DNA of 64,000 nucleotides, taken from the NCBI GenBank assembly GCA_949358305.1, contig OX442314.1, positions 15,927,060-15,991,059 of the forward strand, written 5' to 3'. Position numbers and translations under genes: made by a program. Under the pieces are notes generated by a model, which was given only the letters and a program-made list of their open reading frames with translations, did not search any database and had not been told where the DNA came from. This document shows, in pieces, positions 1-14,443 of the stretch. This stretch comes from Strigamia acuminata (taxonomy: Eukaryota > Arthropoda > Chilopoda > Geophilomorpha > Linotaeniidae). Position 1 is the first letter of the stretch; the number at the start of each line of letters is the position of its first letter.

Positions 1-1723
1 AATGAAACCTCTCGTCTCCTTTCAGCAGCCATTTGTTGATCGCGGACATCTTGTTCTATTTTTTCCTTTTTCTCCTGCTCTTCACGTTTTCTTTTTTCTT
101 TTTCTTGATCCGCTTTCAGCGATACTAAATAAGCTTCATCTTGCTGTTGTCGAATTGTTTGATTCACATTACGCTCGTGTCTAAAATGAACGAATGCGTG
201 AATTAATTGATGAACCAAAATTTGATGGATCAAAATTTACCTGTCGGCTCTAGCTGCAATCAGCGAACTTTCATTTTCAGATAAAACTTGTCTTAGCCTA
301 GTTAGTAATTCAACTGGTTTCATAATCCCTTCGATTCTAGCTACGACGGTCATCCGATTTTCTCTTAAAACTATTACAGCTAGGAATGGATAACTATTTT
401 CACGGAGCGCTTGGGATACGCGATATCCTTCGGGACTTCTTACGGAACAAGCCCAGAATAACGTATTAATATTGACAAACTGAATAAGATCTGGATTTCT
501 TAATGTCGACCTATTGATTGATTGTTTGACAAACATAACCATTAATGCATATTTTATATTTGAAAATATTTGTTATTTCACTTTACCGACAAAATTCTGG
601 CGTGTCTTGATGCTCATCACTGTGCAAATAAACAAGAAGAAATTTCAACTCACGCTTTGCATCATTTAACACCTAAAAAATAAAAAAAAAATAAAAAAAA
701 TTGTAACAGATTTTCGTGGGTAGTTTTTAACCTGACTGTATGTTCCCTGATAAAACACAGGGTGCAATGTGCCATATCTGTTTTCATAATCCGTTATAAA
801 ATTCATTACATCACCCACAGGATCCGTAACATCTAATAGAAAAATAAAATTAAAATTCCAAATTCGCACATGTTATAAATCTATTTTAAAAAAATGGCTT
901 ATCTTACATCTGATTGGGTCTGGACGGACTAGTCGTACTTAAAAAGAAAAATATCATTTGGAAAGATTTAATCCATTATAAGCTTACACTAAATCGCATA
1001 GTAATAACACTTACAAGCAAAAGACAACAAACTGAAAAAAGTGTTGTATAACAAACGAACTGGAAGTGTCAGAAAATAATACGTCCATCCAACCAGGCCA
1101 AGCTGTCGACTTGAAGCTGAAGCGATGTAAACCCTGCAACAGAATGATTTACTCGTGTTAAATGCAATTAGAACTCGTTAATCTGCATCACCTTTGGTCA
1201 TCTGGATGTGTTACGACTTGAGGAGCATTATTTGACGGCGGATGAAAAACTGATGGTGAACCTTCTTGCATATTTAATGTATCTTGAACAGCAACCTGAT
1301 GAAACGTAAATTCAATTAAATTGATCAATTTCGTCAATTCTCTAAACTGCATTTTGTATACTTCAATGTCCCAGTTATGCATTTCTAGTAACCTTCTACA
1401 TCTTTCGATTTCCTCTATTCCTGTGAGATCCTAAGAAGAAAAAAATTGCAATTAAACAATTTCAGTTCTCCTTTCCTTTCCATTTCTTTGAAAAACGCTG
1501 AAATTGTACGTTTGTATGATATCCCAACGTCATTACACCAACAACAAAAGTAAGTATTATACAGAATTCAATAGTCTCAACATATTACGTCACAGAACTG
1601 TAAATTACTTACAATTACCAAAAAACATCCTGAAAGAAAATATTTCAATAAAAATCAAGTCTATACCTGGAATTGTAGTAGTTTTTCTGTTTGAACAGGC
1701 GACAATTCTTCTTCGTCCGCCAT
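1..1723 (-). CDS. FAF2: FAF2/UBXD8-type ER-associated UBX protein (3' end outside window)
   Basis: FAF2 family members insert a hairpin into ER and lipid-droplet membranes and recruit p97/VCP for ER-associated degradation. The first exon (1667-1723) reads MADEEELSPVQTEKLLQFQ, a UBA-domain start. Exon 2 (1192-1430) continues the UBA with MHNWDIE and EGSPSVFHPP. An exon near 1015-1131 encodes the hydrophobic hairpin, then comes DPVGDVMNF with HPVFYQGTYSQ (about 729-838). The UAS thioredoxin-like part has LFWACSVRSPEGYRVSQALR (about 240-520). The last visible exon (1-183) is a charged coiled coil beginning HERNVNQTIRQQQDEAYL. The C-terminal UBX domain lies beyond the left edge. The start was chosen because the UBA begins there. 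Head-to-head with MRNIP. The exon order matches the vertebrate protein closely, so identity is secure. Confidence 0.93.
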
Positions 1724-1982
1724 CTTCAAGCAATTCAGCTGCGGAAGCCTCGTTTACAAACAGGAAACTTTCCCACGATAAACTTCCACGGATTAAAAAC
1801 TTCACATTATTATTAACTTAATATAACATAAAATTATTATTTCCTTTTACAACTCTTCACCCCAATTCGGCAGATTAGGGCACAGCTTTGCTAAAAATTG
1901 TCGATAAATGGCACCGGGATATTCATACCGCGGCAAGCCGCCATAATTCAATTTCCGAACTGAAATAAAAATCGACTGAAAG
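1724..1982. promoter_or_regulatory. shared intergenic space of FAF2 and MRNIP
   Basis: These 259 bp separate the ATGs of two divergently transcribed genes, so both 5' ends must lie here. No clear TATA box was identified. The bidirectional role is inferred from gene arrangement alone. Confidence 0.5.
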
Positions 1983-2573
1983 ATGCCGCAAGAATTTCAA
2001 GTTGTGCGCTGTGGCGCTTGTAGCATATTTCAAGTTCAAACAAAGAAGAAATTGATGAAATGGCAATGTAAAATATGTAATGAAAAGCAAGCATTAAACA
2101 AGGTATTTAAAATAAGTGTTTTATTTTTAAAAACATTATAATTTATTTATTTATTTATTTATGTATAATTTATTTTAATAAAATTTCATAATTTACAGGT
2201 TTATGTCGAAAGTGATAGTGCTGAATGCAGGCGACACGTTCAAAAATTAAATATGCAGCAAAGAGATATAGAAAAGGAGCCGAAATATATGGACCCATCA
2301 TCCGAACTCGATACTGAAGATGATGAACATGCAGCTGGTCAAACTACGGAGCGCAGTAAATGGGACATTTTTATTGACTCTGAACCGTCGTCATCAGACA
2401 GTGAGGTTGAAATAGATAACAAAAAGCAACAGGACCTACCTCATAGCCGTATTGACTCAGCTTCGTGCAAAAATAATACCCCGAAAGCGAATCATACATC
2501 ATCTGTCCCATCTTTTCTAAAAGATTGTAACAATGTCACTGTAGAAGAATTGGACTCAATCTTTGAATTATAA
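1983..2573 (+). CDS. MRNIP: MRN complex-interacting protein
   Basis: Two exons (1983-2102 and 2199-2573) give 164 residues. Exon 1 is exactly 40 codons and carries a small zinc-ribbon-like element with two Cys pairs: CGAC near residue 10 and CKIC near residue 29. Exon 2 opens with YVESDSAECRRHVQKLN, the hallmark of the MRNIP family. The remainder is acidic and Ser-rich (DTEDDEHAAG, SEPSSSDSE) and ends in an acidic helix EELDSIFEL. MRNIP binds the MRE11-RAD50-NBS1 complex in the nucleus and aids the DNA-damage response. The protein is shorter than the human one, mainly in the disordered tail. Divergent from FAF2. Function is taken from the family. Confidence 0.88.
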
Positions 2574-2721
2574 ATGAAAACATTGTTGGCATATTGTCAT
2601 TAGTTACGCAGTAACAACTTTCCTTGTTTCCGACAGATAAAAATGTTTGCATTTCGCATTTTATAGGGTTGTAATTTACCATCATTTTTTTGAAATTTTA
2701 AATTTTTAAATTTTTTAATTC

Positions 2722-4097
2722 ATGGCTAATTTATCGGAGTTATCATCAGTTGTCGCGATATACCCAACTTATTCCGAGACTGATTTAGTTTCGAAGCAGA
2801 GTTCTGGAAAACTTGCTGGATCAGTAACTTCATTTCACAAAGAATGGGGGCCTTTGAGTACTGAAAAACCAACTATTGATCCAAAGGCCAATTGTAACCA
2901 CAACTTTTTCTTTTTACATTGTGACAAATTATTTTATTTTATTTCCCCGTAGTGGAATTAACATATCCATTACTTCACAAATTTGTGAACAATCAACTCG
3001 ATTGGGATGCTCCACTGCAGCTGTTAAAAGCTACCCTGCTAATCATCAACGACAAAAGGGTCTTTCGGTGAGTTTTGGCAAATTAATTGAATTACAAATA
3101 ACTGAATTATTGATCCATTCTAAGGAAAAAAACTGACGCTGCTCAATTCGAAGAGTTAAAACAACTCTACCGCGAATGGTGGACATTAATCAGGAATCAC
3201 CAAACTCTTCAAGGCACCAACGTGCGCAAACTAGCGAAATTTATCAAAGATTTCATAGTCGCGGCTCTCGAAGATGCGAGTTACGCGGTCAAAATGGCTG
3301 TGTTGGGCACTGAAAAACTAGCCCGGCTGTCCGCTCGTGAGTCGTCCGTTGCCAGTTGGAAAACAGAACCGGACAAAAAACCAGCGCAAAGAATATCCAG
3401 TCAGTTTTCACAGATAGCTTCTGTGGCAGATCCCTCGGTCGTTGATCTTCCCAAAGCCGAAGCAGCGATATATCCCAGCAGCTCTGGGAAATTAAATGTT
3501 CTCGAGGCTAAACCGACTCTAGCTCAATCCAAGGTTGCCATGACATCGTCGCAGTTACATTTGCCTATGGACGCATCCGTCGATATGTTCGCAACAGCGA
3601 TGAAATCCATGGCCAACGAAGACGAAGTGTATATGCAAATCATAGTTAAGGATATTCTCAGCGACATTTCGTCGAGAGAAGCTGAACGGCAGAAAAAACT
3701 CCTTCAAGCCAGCGATGAGGCAGCTCGCGGACATCGCAGTAGTGCAACTACGGTAGAGCATTCGCGGTTACCGTTCGGTTCGAAACGGTTGTCGGGGAAG
3801 ACGATCAAGAGTCGAATTCCCTTGCACGCGATTAAAACGAGCAAAATGATCGGATCGTTAGTCGATACCAAGCACGGCAGCGGTCGGCTTCCGACAAGTT
3901 TTGGTTTCGGAAGTGTACTGGAAGCGTCCTTTTTGCGAAATGAATTAAAAGAGAAAATAGAAAGCATCAAACTAAGAAACGACAGGCAAGAAACGACGGC
4001 AGAGGGAGTGAAATCAATGAAAGAAAAAGTACATCTGAAACTCAGAGCCAACAACACCAAACTTCAAAATTACGTTCGCCCTCTCGGAAAGAAATAA
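2722..4097 (+). CDS. uncharacterised 419-residue protein
   Basis: Three exons (2722-2893, 2953-3067, 3125-4097) join in frame with good GT-AG borders to give 419 residues. I do not recognise the family. The N-terminal part is mixed. The middle (ELTYPLLHKFVNNQLDWD, then EELKQLYREWWTLIRNH and RKLAKFIKDFIVAALEDASY) looks like amphipathic helices rich in aromatic and basic residues. The C-terminal half is basic, Ser-rich and probably disordered, with a short helical stretch near 3930-4000 (ELKEKIESIKLRNDR). No signal peptide or membrane segment is visible. It is tail-to-tail with DCAF13, only about 50 bp apart. The codon frame is intact across three exons, so it is a real gene; its role is unknown. 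Confidence 0.75.
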
Positions 4098-4145
4098 CGT
4101 TCTGAATTTATTGATTGAATATAAATCCAACAATTTGCAATAAAG

Positions 4146-6083
4146 TTAATCTTCTTCCACAATTCTTCCTGTTCGAAACGAAGTAAATGGAACGCTACCA
4201 GGTTTACTGTGTGCCCTACGATTGGCTTTCCTGAAATAAATAAATAAATTGTTGAATTTATAAGCCACAATAAAGAATTCTCGTTGAACGTACTTTCTCA
4301 TATCTTTCTCTCTGATAACGTGTAATTCTTTCTTGGCGTTGTAAACGTGTTTCGGCACATGGCGATGCCGAGCAATTCGGCTTATTTCCGGATGATGCGC
4401 ATACTTTTCTTTCAGTTTTTCATTGTATTCCCAAGCGGTCTTTTCACGTGGGTGCAGCTGTAAAAAAAAAGAGAAATAAAATAAACAAAATAAAAAATAA
4501 TCGCAAATGGGTTTTGTACCAGTCCCAATTTTTCAGATGCTCTGGCTTTCCACAGACGAATGCTCATCTCGTCAGAACCGGATAGAATGAAGGTGTTATC
4601 GAGTGTCCACGATACACATTGCAGTCTCTGCATTCGTTTTGTGTGATAAATGTCCCTAGTAAAAATCAAATAAAATAATTGGGTCGCAAAGAAAAAGGGA
4701 AGAAACTACCTGCTGTGGCTTTTATCGGCGGGATAAAGACGGATTGTTTTATCATAACTTCCAGTGACAAATTCTTTTCCAGTCGGTGAATAATCGACAT
4801 CAGTAACTGAAATGAAATAATGTAATTTTTTGTTTTTCGACTGTTTCATTTTTCGTTTTATTGATTTACCTGCTGAAACATGATCCATATGAACATTTAT
4901 AGGTCTCCGTAAATTCCTCAAGTCAAACGAGTACAAACTACAAATATTTTTAAAAAAAATTAGAATAAATCGTCCTTAAAAATTCCTCTATACTTTACTT
5001 GTAATCTTCATTTGCAACTGTAAACACAAATGCTTCCATTGGATTCCAACAAATCTTATTTGACTTTAAGCTCAGTACAACCTTTCTAACTGAGAGCGCG
5101 CTTCGTAAATCGTACAGAACAATGCTTCTGTCACTAACGCAACTTGCCAGCAAATCGGTCTATAAAACGCAGTTTAATTATTTGTAATTACTGTTACGGT
5201 AATAAACAAATAAATTACTTACTTCAATCGGATTAAATCGAACACTACAGTGAGTGTCAGATCCGCCAGTGATAGATCGTAATGGAACCGACCGCGATTC
5301 TTCCCACAAATCAATTTTTTCTCCGCACGTTACAAACATTGGCTTCTGCCAATGATGACTCATTCCTGTCAGCATCGTCTAAAATCATTACATTTTAATA
5401 TTGTCTAAGTATTTAAATTTTAAAAAATTAAACCTTTGCTATTATTGTGTTACTGGGCCCGTCTTCGCCATCTTCAGGCGCTTCCATCGGCCATTGTTTA
5501 ATCGTTTTGTCATCTCCTGTCTGCGAGAGAATTATGCTTAAGTTTTGAATTAATTTCAACAAATTTAGATTCAATTACAGTTAAGAAATATTCCCCGTCG
5601 CTTGGAAAACAAATTTCTCGTACAAATCCTGTATGAGCTTGAATAACGCGTTTACAAACTTTCTGCGATATGTCCCACACACGAACCTGCGTAAAATAAT
5701 ATTAATTTAGAAACAAGTTGCGGAACAAGTTTTTGCTTTCTAAAATGACCTCTCCATCACAACATCCAGACAGTATACAAGTTAGTTGTTTAGGATGTTT
5801 CGATAAACATTCGATTCCATCTCTGTGTCCGTCAAGTGATCCAACAAACGGTTTAGAAAACAGTTTTTGAAGTTTGACAGCATTTCTTGCTCTGACATAT
5901 TCTCTTCCAGCTTCAAAGGGGTGTAAAACTGGGTCGTAGTTTCTGTGTACTGTTGGAATACAACATTAATATTAGTGTTTTTCACCATGTTCTACCTCGT
6001 TAAAAAAACATACCTCTGTGAATATCTGATTTGGTTTCCCGTAAATAATCATCAGGATTTCGACACAGCACTTTAATCTTCAT
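4146..6083 (-). CDS. DCAF13: DCAF13/Sof1-like WD40 protein of the SSU processome
   Basis: The start at 6083 gives MKIKVLCRNPDDYLRETK, the conserved N-terminus of DCAF13 (WDSOF1; yeast Sof1). About eleven short exons follow. The second encodes HRNYDPVLHPFE and LDGHRDGIECLSKHP with the first WD repeat. Later exons carry MDHVSAG, VDYSPTGKEFVTGSYDKTIR, YHTKRMQRLQCVSWTLDNTF and SDEMSIRLWKARASEKLG. The final exons are the basic Sof1 tail, ending SKPGSVPFTSFRTGRIVEED. The protein acts in the nucleolus in 18S rRNA maturation and in vertebrates is also a CUL4-DDB1 receptor. All repeats and the Sof1 tail look intact. Identity is secure; internal exon borders were not all counted. Confidence 0.92.
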
Positions 6084-6433
6084 TATATTTGGAATATATA
6101 ACCAGTGCAAAACACACCAGCAAGAATTAACATGTGCCAAAAACTACAATCTTTACTGCTGCCCTCTATACTTGAAAATGACAACAGCGCTTTTGAAACG
6201 GCGCTGGAAACATGTGGTTCATAAAACATTGTGCGGTGTGTTTGAATGTGACTATTGGTGATTATTGACTGCAGCCCTGAAACACAGAATATTCCTAACA
6301 CACAACAGGTAAATATATTGTTTAAAAGAAATAATAAGCACAAATAACACTAAGGTTTTCAACAATCAATGAAGAATTTATTATTAAATTTGCTGCTACC
6401 AATATTATAAATTCTTGTTAATACCAAAAATTA

Positions 6434-6876
6434 ATGTTCAGATGGAGAACAGGAATGAATGATGTGAAATTCTTTTCATTTCCAGACCCAGTAAAATTCC
6501 GTGCAAAAATAAAAATTTGGTTAAATGCTTGCAAGAGAGATGATTTTAATGACTTGGTTCAACACAAGTAAATCCTAATCCCCATACCTGCAACTGTTAG
6601 TGAAAATAGAGTAAGCAATCATAGTTTTTGCATTGTAGCCTGTTATGTAATAACAAATTATTTTATTATTAGCTTAAAGAATTGAAACGAAAAAGACTCC
6701 TTCATGCTATGGATAAACGTTGCTCGACCAAGGAAATACTAAGAGACAATATGTTGACTCATCCGCAACTCAAGAAACTGAATACTACTTCAACTGACTC
6801 GGTGGATGCCATTTCTCACATATCATCATGTCCGTCCAAGGTAGAAATAACCTTGGCTCAGAACACACGGAGTTAA
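6434..6876 (+). CDS. small THAP-like reading frame, possibly a gene remnant
   Basis: An open stretch from 6434 encodes residues resembling the middle of a THAP zinc finger: VKFFSFPDPVKFRAKIKIWL followed by NACKRDDF (Phe-Pro, then Trp about 12 residues later). It ends at a GT near 6568. A second stretch from 6673 to 6876 encodes a basic, Ser/Thr-rich tail ending at TAA. The two join in frame only if a 10-nt exon (about 6603-6612) lies between them. A Cys-x2-Cys pair occurs upstream at 6212-6257 in another phase, and the final Cys-x2-His pair of a THAP finger is absent. It may be a minimal gene or a decaying one. Confidence 0.3.
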
Positions 6877-7338
6877 AATGTATATCAGTAATCTTGAACT
6901 ACTTTATTTTACTATTCAAAAATTCAATAAATATTGAGCAAATAAATAGTTTCAAATTACCACGAGATTGTTGAGTCCAAAAACGAGCGCATCATATCCC
7001 ACAAATCTCCAGGACATACGCTAATTGAGATTAAAGTAGGCAAAACCATATAAGCTTATATCATCCACCTCTATTTTTGGAAGGAAAAGTTTTGTGATAA
7101 CCAACCTGTCAATGTATCAACATTCGAGGAACCATGCACCTCATTTGGCCGAGATGATCACTTGATCATTTCCTTTCTATCTAAACACTAGTAAAGCTGC
7201 CAGCCAATGGGAAAAAAGGAATTTTCCGGGCGAATAGTTTAAATAGCTGTTTTTATCCATGTTTTAAAAGTGTTTACTGCTGATTACAAAATTACGTATT
7301 CGTATAAAAATATTATTAGTCACAAAATAAGGTATGTA
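6877..7338. other. intergenic, no gene seen
   Basis: This spacer between the THAP-like frame and the 3' end of MCM3 is AT-rich. It contains AATAAA-like signals near 6930-6950 for the upstream frame. Nothing else was recognised. Confidence 0.5.
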
Positions 7339-10787
<3,449 letters not shown>

Positions 10788-10974
10788 TATGATTTCAAAT
10801 TAGAGTAATGAAAATACACCGAATAAAGACACTCGACGCTTCATACAACAAGAAATAAAGAAATCCCGCCACTATATATTCTGTGGCCAATCAGAAAGAT
10901 TGGATTCACCAGACATCGACTTGCGTCATAAAAATGGCGACATCCTCATCCTGCCGCCAGGTAGTACATGTGCG
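10788..10974. promoter_or_regulatory. bidirectional MCM3/TSEN34 promoter with E2F-like and CCAAT sites
   Basis: These 187 bp lie between two divergent start codons. An E2F-like core ATCCCGCC is at about 10863-10870. A CCAAT box is at 10887-10891 and an inverted one (ATTGG) at 10899-10903. MCM genes are classic E2F targets, so the sites are plausible, but function is inferred. Confidence 0.5.
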
Positions 10975-12064
10975 ATGATTCAAATATCAATAAATTGCAG
11001 AAAGGCATTTCTGTGGAACGCCGATGGTAAGCAATTAAAAAAAAATTGGAGCACATTGTCAAATTAAATAACATGTTAATTTTTTTAGATGTCATTCTCT
11101 TAAGGAAAACATACCGAATAGTTGGAAAATGTGTTGGATGTAGTGTATCGGCGCCGTATCAATACGAAGCTTTAAATTTGCCCGTGCAAATAATGGAAGA
11201 AGCAGCTAAACTTTTAGAAGAGAAAGGTATAAACGTATAATTCAAGCGACGAAAGTAATATAAGTTATTTTTTAATTTTAATTTTTTTATTTCTATTTTT
11301 TATTTTTTTTTTATAAAGGAATCGCGTATTTGATTGATTCGGAATTAAGACAGAAAATAAAACCCACAGTTGAAGAATATTTAGAAATGCGAAAAAAATC
11401 ATATCAAGAACAGGTTTGTTAAGAATATATGCAGAAATTCAATTTGCCAAATAATATTACTAATTTATTTTTAAAAGGTTCACATAGTAAAAGAAGAAAG
11501 AAAAGCATTTCTATCTAAGAACGCAAACACTATAGTAAAAGGTAAACTAAAGAAACTTAATCAATCAATCGATGAGGTAACGATGGCAGCATTTACGCAA
11601 GAACTCTACAATGACATCCAAGAACTTCCAGAGTCTGCTTGTTTAATTCAGATTTTTACTGGTATTTTTAACCAAAAAAAAAAAACTTTTAACTTAATCT
11701 AAAACATAAATTCATTGCAGAATGTCCTTGGCCGAGTGATAATGTCCGGAAATCAGAGTGGAATTACCCCAATACGGACGAAGAAAAGACTCGTTTCGAA
11801 ATATACAAACATTTTTGGCAAAAGGGCTATTTTGTAACACCCGGTGAAAAATTTGGTGGCGATTTTTTGGTCTACACTGACGACCCGGCAATTAAACACT
11901 CTGAATTTATCGTCGTTTGTAAACCGCATCACGAAAAAATTAGCATGCTTGAAATGGTAACCAAAGGCAGACTAGCAACTAGTGTAAAAAAGACCGTTTT
12001 GTTTTGTTCAGTTTCTTGTGGAAAAATATATTGCGTTTCATTAAATTGGACGCATTGGATATAA
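10975..12064 (+). CDS. TSEN34: tRNA-splicing endonuclease subunit Sen34
   Basis: Five exons (10975-11026, 11089-11226, 11319-11413, 11478-11661, 11721-12064) join in frame. TSEN34 is the catalytic subunit that cuts the 3' splice site of tRNA introns. The C-terminal endonuclease fold is clear: RFEIYKHFWQKGYFVTPGEK, then FGGDFLVYTDDPAIKHSEF and TKGRLATSVKKTVLFCSV. The catalytic Tyr (in GYFV or FLVY), His (KHSEF) and Lys (SVKKT) are present. The N-terminal domain (MIQISINCRKAFLWN) and a central charged linker match the family layout, with a shorter linker than in human. An upstream ATG at 10933 is out of frame with the conserved part and was not used. Confidence 0.92.
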
Positions 12065-12246
12065 ATTAAAATTCTATTTTGTTTTAATAACTCTTTACAT
12101 TATTTACAATACAATAATCAACTTAACTCACTTGTCAGTGTTTTTTTAGTGGATGCAAGTTAAAAACATGATAAGGGGATAAAATTCATGAGCTCAATCT
12201 CATAAGGTTAAAAGAAAATGAATTAAAGCACATAAAATCCATATTG

Positions 12247-13538
12247 TTATAGTCGTAAGCGACGTAAATTTCTTCTGCATCCTATCGATCCTATTCGCAG
12301 ACTCGGTGTAGAAGAGCTGTGACTTCCTCCACCACTACCAGCAGCGGAAGCCGACATAGAGACTACGCGGCAAATGTGGTTGGCTGTGAACTGGCATTGG
12401 CAACGAGAACAAAATCGAAAACAACACGTAGGTGAGATACAACTCGCTACTGGCGACGAGGGAAGCACTTGACTCGGACTACAACAACGCATACATTTCA
12501 CCAAGTATGCACCGTTAGGTAAATGTTTAGCAGCCTTCAATCAAAAAACAATAAAATGTTAAAAACACATTTTTACGAAATAAGTCAAACAATTTACTTC
12601 TACAAATCGCTCAAAATTTGTAGGTTCCGATCTCGATTCAACCGTCGGAACTGGAAAGGGCCGGTTGCTATTATTTAGTGGTGTACACTCTCCAGAACGT
12701 GGTGGAACCGGTGGCGGATATCTCTAAAAAATTAAAAATCAAATTCTATTCAAATTAAAATGTATATACAGTATGTCGTGCCAAGATTTACCGTTTTTGG
12801 ATTCTCTTTATTTAATACTAGTATTGCCAAAAATAATCGTCTTTTTTCATTCGCATTTTTATCGTTCTTGCAAAGTTGATTCCAAGTTTTGCTCACGCAG
12901 CAAACTGCACTTAAGTTTTCGCCGTTTAAATGCGAGAAAATCTTGGATATTATATGCGGAAACGGTATTAAATCATTCAAAATGTCTTTAGTTTCTTGTG
13001 GTTTGGACGTGTTACTGTCGTTGTTCGTTAATTCGGGGTCTGAATTTCGTCGTTTTATAACTCCCGATCCTAATTTGTCTTGAGTATCGCGGTATAGGAC
13101 TCGTTTACAGAAGGATTTTCGCGTGAATGGCGTACCCGTGTCGTGAAGGCTTAAACTTCGTCTATTCAATTTTGCCTGGGAAGATTTGATGGGAGATGGT
13201 GGCAAAGACGAGTAACCGCTGTCTTGTGTCGGAAGCCGCAATTGTAGGAAATTTTTTGGTGTAAATTTTTCATATTGTCTGCCCTCAAACATGACAAATG
13301 AGCTTTCATCGTGTTCTGCCTGCAAAGTAAATTTATATATTTAGAAATTTTTTAGATAAGAGGGGGGATTAACTATTTCCCACGCGACCAATTTCCCTCC
13401 TTCCGTTAAACCTCGTCATGTTTTCAAGTTAAAAAATATATAACGGTTTTAAAATTTGAAACTTTGTTTTCTAATTATTTTAAATGCAGTACTAAACAGT
13501 TGAGAAAATAATGTGCGAAATCTTACATTGAGTTCCAT
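12247..13538 (-). CDS. FBXO5: F-box only protein 5 / early mitotic inhibitor 1 (Emi1)
   Basis: Emi1 inhibits the APC/C ubiquitin ligase and is itself destroyed by SCF-betaTrCP. A tiny first exon (13538, MELN) splices to an exon at about 13322 carrying DSGYSSLPPSP, which contains the betaTrCP degron DSGxxS. Basic S-rich sequence follows, then the F-box (LIPFPHIISKIFSHLNGENL), a NKEN motif and a zinc-binding region. The last exon (12247-12540) holds Cys pairs CMRCC, CISPTCC, FCSRCQCQF and ends RRNLRRLRL, an RL-type tail used to block the APC/C. Every regulatory element of vertebrate Emi1 is therefore visible. It could equally be called FBXO43-like; I prefer FBXO5. Divergent from POLR2K. Confidence 0.88.
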
Positions 13539-13926
13539 GGCGGTAATAAACCTTCTGTCTTCTCAGTTTTCTGTTCTATCCACTATGCATATGGAGCTTT
13601 GAGAATGAACATTGTTCAAATTCGCCGCTAACTGGTTTTCTTCAAGAATTTAAGCCAATGAGAATTGCGGTTTTGTTAGTTACAGACCTATGCCAACCAA
13701 TAAGATGTTTTGCGCGCTTCTTCGTCCGACTTAGGCGCGATGTCATTGGCCAAAATATGACCATTTCTGCACAGAACTAAACTGGAAAACGACAATCACA
13801 TATATAAGCGCCTCTACTGGCAAGGATTGAACCACATTAGACATTTCATGCTTGATTTCATGTTATAGTTAGTTCGTTCCTTATAATCGGCTTCATAATT
13901 TTCACATTTCATAGTTTGTGATTGTG
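13539..13926. promoter_or_regulatory. bidirectional FBXO5/POLR2K promoter with CCAAT boxes
   Basis: The 388-bp divergent spacer has CCAAT boxes at 13655-13659 and 13697-13701 and an inverted one (ATTGG) at 13745-13749, with GCGCGC-rich stretches near 13711-13740. Clustered CCAAT boxes spaced about 40-50 bp are typical of NF-Y-driven cell-cycle promoters. The regulatory role is inferred. Confidence 0.5.
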
Positions 13927-14227
<301 letters not shown>

Positions 14228-14443
14228 TTGCGACGACGTTGTACAGATTTGCGAATGAAGCTTACTTCCGAAGAATATTTAAATACAAATCGCAGCAAAG
14301 AATTATCTTGATGTGTACTGATTAAACACTGAAAAATACAATCAAATTGCCACACGAACCGAACGTTGTTATATAAAAAAAAGTTTATTTGGTCTTACAA
14401 CATTATTTCCATCATTCAAATGTGATTGATTACGATCACTTAA

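Noticed and set aside
5782..5988. Minus-strand 68-codon frame with its own ATG
   Set aside because: It is a wrong-phase reading of a DCAF13 exon; the correct phase gives HRNYDPVLHPFE and LDGHRDG.
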